Assembly: GCF_900103955.1 (NCBI RefSeq)
Contig: NZ_FNIL01000012.1
Coordinates: 49,083-113,082, forward strand
From: Alkalicoccus daliensis
Lineage (GTDB): Bacteria; Bacillota; Bacilli; Bacillales; Salisediminibacteriaceae
Length of the DNA: 64,000 nt
Reading direction: 5' to 3'
The notes beneath the pieces are model-generated. The model was not told the DNA's origin and searched no databases. It saw only the letters and a program-made list of their open reading frames with translations. The position numbers and the translations under genes were made by a program. Of this stretch, positions 60,614 to 64,000 are shown one piece after another. The first letter of the stretch is position 1. Every line of letters starts with the position of its first letter.

Positions 60614-62761
60614 ATGAATATATTTACTTTGGATAACAACAGGCGCTTTGTACTTGAAACCCGCCGAACTGCTTATGTTTTCGACCGTCATGACAGTGGG
60701 CATATGCAGCATATTTACTGGGGGAAAAAGTTAAGTAAAGCAGATTATGAAGCCATCGACGCTTTTGTCATTCCCCATTCTTCCTTTGAAGACTCCCGCG
60801 GTGTAATGGGCTATGACTTTATTCCCTGGGGTGAATTAGTGTATTCCGAACCTACCTTGAAGGTATCGAATACAACCGGCGAGCGCGGATTTGACTGGAA
60901 GTTCCAGGATTATAAAATTTCGAAGTCCGGAAAAGCTGAACGCCTTTCCATTCAGCTTACTGACCAGGAAAACCGCTATTTGCTGGAGCTGCATTATGAT
61001 GTCTATCCCGAATATGACATGATCGGCAGGAGTCAGACGATCCGGAATCACGCTGGAGAAACGCTCCACCTGGAAGCTGCCAGGTCCCTTCAGGTGAGTT
61101 TTACTCCCTCTCAAACTTACCAGTTCAGTCATCTGGCTGGAAAGTGGGTAGGCGAATTTCAGCTGATCCAGGAAGAAATCAGGGAAGGCCGCAAAACGAT
61201 AGACAGCCGGCGCGGCAGCACTTCCCACCATGCAAATCCATGGTTTGCCATCGACGACGGTGCAGACGAACATCACGGAAACGTCTGGTTCGGCCACTTC
61301 GCCTATTCCGGCAACTGGGACCTGCATGTAGAAAAAGACGCCCACGGGTTCGTTCATGTCAGCGGCGGCCTCAATGACTTCGACTTTTTTCAAAGTCTGG
61401 ATAAGAATGAATCCTTTGAAACCCCTGTCTTTTATATCGGCTGCAGCGATAAGGGATTTACGGGAATGAGCCAGCTATCACATACCTTTCAGCAGGAAGT
61501 GATTCTTCCGGAAGAGCACCGGCACCAGACAAGAAAAGTACTTTACAACTCCTGGGAAGCCACTTATTTTGAAGTGTCTGCAGCGGATCAGATGGCCCTT
61601 GCAGAAAAAGCAGCGGACATTGGCTGTGAAATGTTTGTCGTAGATGACGGCTGGTTTGGGGAGCGCCATTCTGATGAAGCGGGACTTGGAGACTGGGAGG
61701 TAAACAAAAGTAAATTCCCGGAGGGCCTTGACCCTCTTATCAAGCGTGTCAGCGAACTCGGCATGGATTTCGGCATATGGGTCGAGCCGGAAATGGTAAA
61801 CGAAGACAGCCAGCTCTTCCGGCAGCATCCCGACTGGATTTATCAGTTTTCCGGCAAAACTACAACAAAAGCCCGGAACCAGTTTGTATTAAACTTCGGC
61901 AAAAAAGAAGTGCAGGAATATATTATCAAATCTCTCGAACAGCTGATGGATAATCATAATATCAAGTTTTTCAAATGGGATATGAACCGGGCAGTTTCAG
62001 AGCCTGGGCTCACAGAGATGAGAAATGGAAAAGCGGTACACACCAGTTCTCCCGCTTCTCAAAAATCGCTCTGGCAGGATCATGCGGATGGACTTTACCG
62101 CGTACTGGATCACCTTAAGAAAAAGTACCCGTCCCTTCTTATTGAAACCTGTTCCGGCGGTGGCGGACGCATAGATTTGGGCGTCCTGCAGCGAACGGAT
62201 CAATTCTGGACGAGTGACAACACAGACGCAGTGGACAGGCTGCCAATTCAATACGGCTGTTCCTATGCTTATAATGCGAAAACGATGATGTGCTGGGTAA
62301 CAGATTCTCCTAACTGGCTGAATCAGCGGAAAGTCCCTTTGTCCTACCGTTTCCATTCCGCGATGATGGGCTCTCTCGGCATCGGCGGCAACCTGAATCA
62401 CTGGCCGGATGAAGAGAAAGAAGAAGCGGCACAGTGGATATCCCTCTATAAACAAATCCGGGAGGTGGTCCAGGAAGGCACGCAGTTTAGAATAAGTTCT
62501 CCTGATTCTGTCCAGGCAGTCACGAGTATGCAGTACGTATCAAAAGACATGGAATCTTCTGTCGTCTTTTTACTGGAAAGCGGCCTGAAATACGGTGCGC
62601 GGCCGGTGAGATTGAAGCTGAAAGGCCTGGATCCTGAAGCTGTCTATCAGCTCAACAACGAAAAAACGGCTTCCGGCGCTTATTTTATGAATATCGGCAT
62701 AGACTGGTTCCTGGAAAAGCAGTATCAAAGCGAAGTATTGCAACTGAAGAAAATCAAATAA
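60614..62761 (+). CDS. Alpha-galactosidase, glycoside hydrolase family 36
   Basis: The 715-residue protein is a GH36 enzyme of the AgaA/RafA type. It has an N-terminal beta-supersandwich domain (about 1-325), a TIM-barrel at about 325-620 with YNSWEATYFEVS, FVVDDGWFGERHSDEAGLGD and FGIWVEPEMVNEDS, the nucleophile Asp456 in FFKWDMNRAVSEPG, the ETCSGGGGRIDLGVL segment and the acid/base Asp535 in FWTSDNTDAVDRL, then a small beta domain. It has no signal peptide, so it splits alpha-galactosides (melibiose, raffinose family) inside the cell. GGAGGAG lies just upstream of the ATG. It is co-transcribed with its LacI-type regulator; no sugar transporter is in the window. Confidence 0.96.
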   Translation: MNIFTLDNNRRFVLETRRTAYVFDRHDSGHMQHIYWGKKLSKADYEAIDAFVIPHSSFEDSRGVMGYDFIPWGELVYSEPTLKVSNTTGERGFDWKFQDYKISKSGKAERLSIQLTDQENRYLLELHYDVYPEYDMIGRSQTIRNHAGETLHLEAARSLQVSFTPSQTYQFSHLAGKWVGEFQLIQEEIREGRKTIDSRRGSTSHHANPWFAIDDGADEHHGNVWFGHFAYSGNWDLHVEKDAHGFVHVSGGLNDFDFFQSLDKNESFETPVFYIGCSDKGFTGMSQLSHTFQQEVILPEEHRHQTRKVLYNSWEATYFEVSAADQMALAEKAADIGCEMFVVDDGWFGERHSDEAGLGDWEVNKSKFPEGLDPLIKRVSELGMDFGIWVEPEMVNEDSQLFRQHPDWIYQFSGKTTTKARNQFVLNFGKKEVQEYIIKSLEQLMDNHNIKFFKWDMNRAVSEPGLTEMRNGKAVHTSSPASQKSLWQDHADGLYRVLDHLKKKYPSLLIETCSGGGGRIDLGVLQRTDQFWTSDNTDAVDRLPIQYGCSYAYNAKTMMCWVTDSPNWLNQRKVPLSYRFHSAMMGSLGIGGNLNHWPDEEKEEAAQWISLYKQIREVVQEGTQFRISSPDSVQAVTSMQYVSKDMESSVVFLLESGLKYGARPVRLKLKGLDPEAVYQLNNEKTASGAYFMNIGIDWFLEKQYQSEVLQLKKIK

Positions 62762-62808
62762 AATAAACCGGCTTACCGCATTTTTGCGGAGCCGGTTTAT
62801 TTTTTCCG
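62762..62808. terminator. Bidirectional terminator between the GH36 gene and VanZ-like gene 2
   Basis: AATAAACCGGC pairs with GCCGGTTTATT, with an inner CCGC/GCGG stem; T-runs on both strands. It overlaps the end of the VanZ-like gene. Confidence 0.92.
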
Positions 62809-63243
62809 CCACCATTGACTGACGAGCAGGTACAGCGCGATTCCCGCCGCAGCGCCTGCGCTGTCGATCGCTACATCGGTGATCGTCCCAGCCCTCCCGG
62901 GAATGAACAGCTGATGGACCTCATCTGTAATCGCATATAGTATACAGATACACAATGCATATACGACTGCAGACGCTCCGTGAATGCGGGAAGAATGCAG
63001 AGCACGGAGCGTAAGTATTCCGAGCACAAAATATACGAAGAAATGCGCACCCTTTCGGATTAAAGTGTGCATTGCTTCTTCTGAAAACGTCACAGGCAGC
63101 ACGCTTTGGAGTATGTAAAGCAGCGTCTCTGTGATGCCTCCGCTCAGTTCACTGGAGGTATCACCGGGTTGGTGGGAAAAATAAAAAATAAGGCTCATCC
63201 ATAAAAGGACCAGCACCCAGGCAGTAATTTGTTGTTTTCGCAA
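62797..63243 (-). CDS. VanZ-like membrane protein 2
   Basis: The 148-residue protein has four membrane segments and the VanZ layout: WMSLIFYFSHQPGDTSSELS near the start, IRKGAHFFVYFVLGIL in the middle (the KxxHFxxY motif) and YAITDEVHQLFIPGRAGTITDVAIDSAGAAAG near the end with the E-H-Q, R and D residues typical of the family. Function is unknown; family name comes from a glycopeptide-resistance accessory protein. It belongs to a different branch from the VanZ-like protein at 46699. It appears monocistronic. Upstream, 63244-63569 shows no recognised feature. Confidence 0.9.
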   Translation of the reverse strand: MRKQQITAWVLVLLWMSLIFYFSHQPGDTSSELSGGITETLLYILQSVLPVTFSEEAMHTLIRKGAHFFVYFVLGILTLRALHSSRIHGASAVVYALCICILYAITDEVHQLFIPGRAGTITDVAIDSAGAAAGIALYLLVSQWWRKK

Positions 63244-63569
63244 AAGGAGAACCCTTTCTTTCTATTAAATAGTTATTTACTTAGGAAGAACTTTCGGCGA
63301 AGCGGCTATGTATGTAGCTGCTGCAATGATAGTACAATTATAACGACTAAATATGATACGCTGTTGCTTATGTAGTGGCAATGTAATCCCTTCGAATAAA
63401 CTTCACCAAAAATCGCTCTTCCATGGACTTGAAGGGCAGTCCTTCCTAAGAAAATAACAAACTTATTATATCATGTAATTCCAGCTGTGCATTAAATATT
63501 TGAGAAAAAATTAATATAATTGGAAAATTTACATATTTTTCTATTCAGACTTTTGTTGGAGCTGGTTTG

Positions 63570-63905
63570 TGGCATGCTTATTTTACTGTCGCACCCGCTA
63601 TTTTACTCCGATCGCCCTATAATATACTATAAACCTGCTATATTAAACCATCCGCGCCTTATAATGAACTTCACAGCTCCTGTGCTGGCTTCCCGACCGA
63701 GATTCTACCTTTGAAAAGCACATTACCTCCTTCATTCAACCCCCACTTCCGCTGAATCAAAGAAAATAGAGCAGCTCACCTGTGCTCTTGCCTGCTTATT
63801 TTACTGTCGCGCCCGCTATTTTACTCCGAATCGCTTATGCTTTACTATGAACCGGCTATACTTTACTCCGATCCACTTATATTTTACTCCGATCGCCCTA
63901 TAATA
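63570..63905 (+). repeat. Array of 20-22 bp motif, locus 3
   Basis: Two groups of motif units (CCGCTATTTTACTCCGATCG, GGCTATACTTTACTCCGATC, ACTTATATTTTACTCCGATC and others) enclose a ~110-bp spacer related to that at 58870-59440 (shares GAAAAGCACATTACC, TTCATTCAACCCCC and ATAGAGCAGCT). The array ends where the IS-like end begins. A reading frame at 63520-63714 lies in it and is rejected. Confidence 0.8.
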
Positions 63906-63908
63906 TAG

Positions 63909-64000
63909 AGTTAGTCTTAAAAGTGGACAGTAACGCCTCAAAAATGAGTATACTGAATATACTACAAAAAAGGACGTGTCCACGATGGGAAAAAGTTATA
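63909..64000 (+). mobile_element. Left end of an IS3-type insertion sequence (partial)
   Basis: The sequence TTAGTCTTAAAAGTGGACAG at the start resembles the terminal repeats of IS3-family elements in Bacillaceae, and is followed after about 60 bases by a gene start. The element runs out of the window, so the right end and target duplication cannot be checked. Confidence 0.55.
63985..64000 (+). CDS. Start of a probable IS transposase gene (5 codons)
   Basis: ATG 63985 has AAAGGACG 8 bases upstream and encodes MGKSY before the window ends. An MGKxY-type start is common in the small OrfA protein of IS3-type elements. With only five codons the call rests mainly on the neighbouring terminal-repeat-like sequence. 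Confidence 0.4.

Overview
The window looks like chromosomal DNA of a moderately GC-rich, halophilic or alkaliphilic member of the Bacillaceae. Evidence: gene content typical of the family (flotillin/NfeD, ComK, HtpG, PutP/OpuE-type symporter, MtnU-type amidase, Med-like BMP protein, VanZ-like proteins), strong AGGAGG-type ribosome sites, TTG/GTG starts, acidic secreted proteins, and a ~1917-residue dual-domain amylopullulanase of the kind known from alkaliphilic Bacillus. No rRNA, tRNA, CRISPR or prophage was found.

Layout. 1-4.7 kb: 3' end of class I fructose-bisphosphate aldolase, a degenerate REP-type Y1 transposase, an AbgT-family transporter, a cluster of dispersed repeats and a 48-residue membrane peptide. 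4.8-7.4 kb: operon of a coiled-coil protein, NfeD/YuaF and flotillin. 7.6-19.4 kb: GH42 beta-galactosidase, MgtC, MIP18 protein, chemoreceptor, K+ channel, cryptochrome-DASH, carbon-nitrogen hydrolase, TauE, AEC transporter, DUF418 protein. 20.2-24 kb: a large secreted multidomain nuclease. 24.6-29.9 kb: a tight five-gene operon, BMP-domain protein / histidine kinase / PxpB / PxpA / PxpC. 30.3-41.1 kb: PEP carboxylase, proline symporter, aldehyde dehydrogenase, a GAF-STAS gene with an in-frame UGA, M42 peptidase, glycerate kinase. 41.1-49.1 kb: ROK glucokinase with an attenuator-like leader, HtpG under a perfect CIRCE, M20 amidohydrolase, VanZ-like protein, ribokinase, a membrane protein. 49.2-50.6 kb: comK divergent from a small sigma-70 factor whose ribosome site is locked in an inverted repeat. 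51.3-63.2 kb: HD-GYP protein, amylopullulanase, LacI regulator, GH36 alpha-galactosidase, VanZ. The window ends in the left end of an apparent IS3-type element.

How genes work together. Carbohydrate use is a theme: secreted amylopullulanase, GH42, GH36 with its own LacI regulator, glucokinase, ribokinase, glycerate kinase, with cre-like operators at two promoters. The comK/sigma pair resembles the two-regulator competence logic of Staphylococcus (ComK plus SigH). The BMP-kinase-Pxp operon joins an extracytoplasmic sensor and a kinase to homologues of KipI/KipA, which in B. subtilis modulate a histidine kinase.

The non-coding DNA is unusual. At least four dispersed repeat families (A-D below) form composite intergenic clusters, one with terminal inverted repeats and one ending in a terminator-like hairpin with covarying stems. 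Separately, arrays of a 20-22 bp motif (core TATAG/CTATA flanked by GTAAA/TTTAC) occur at three loci. These repeats, the comK/sigma locus and the BMP-kinase operon are the most promising parts for new biology.
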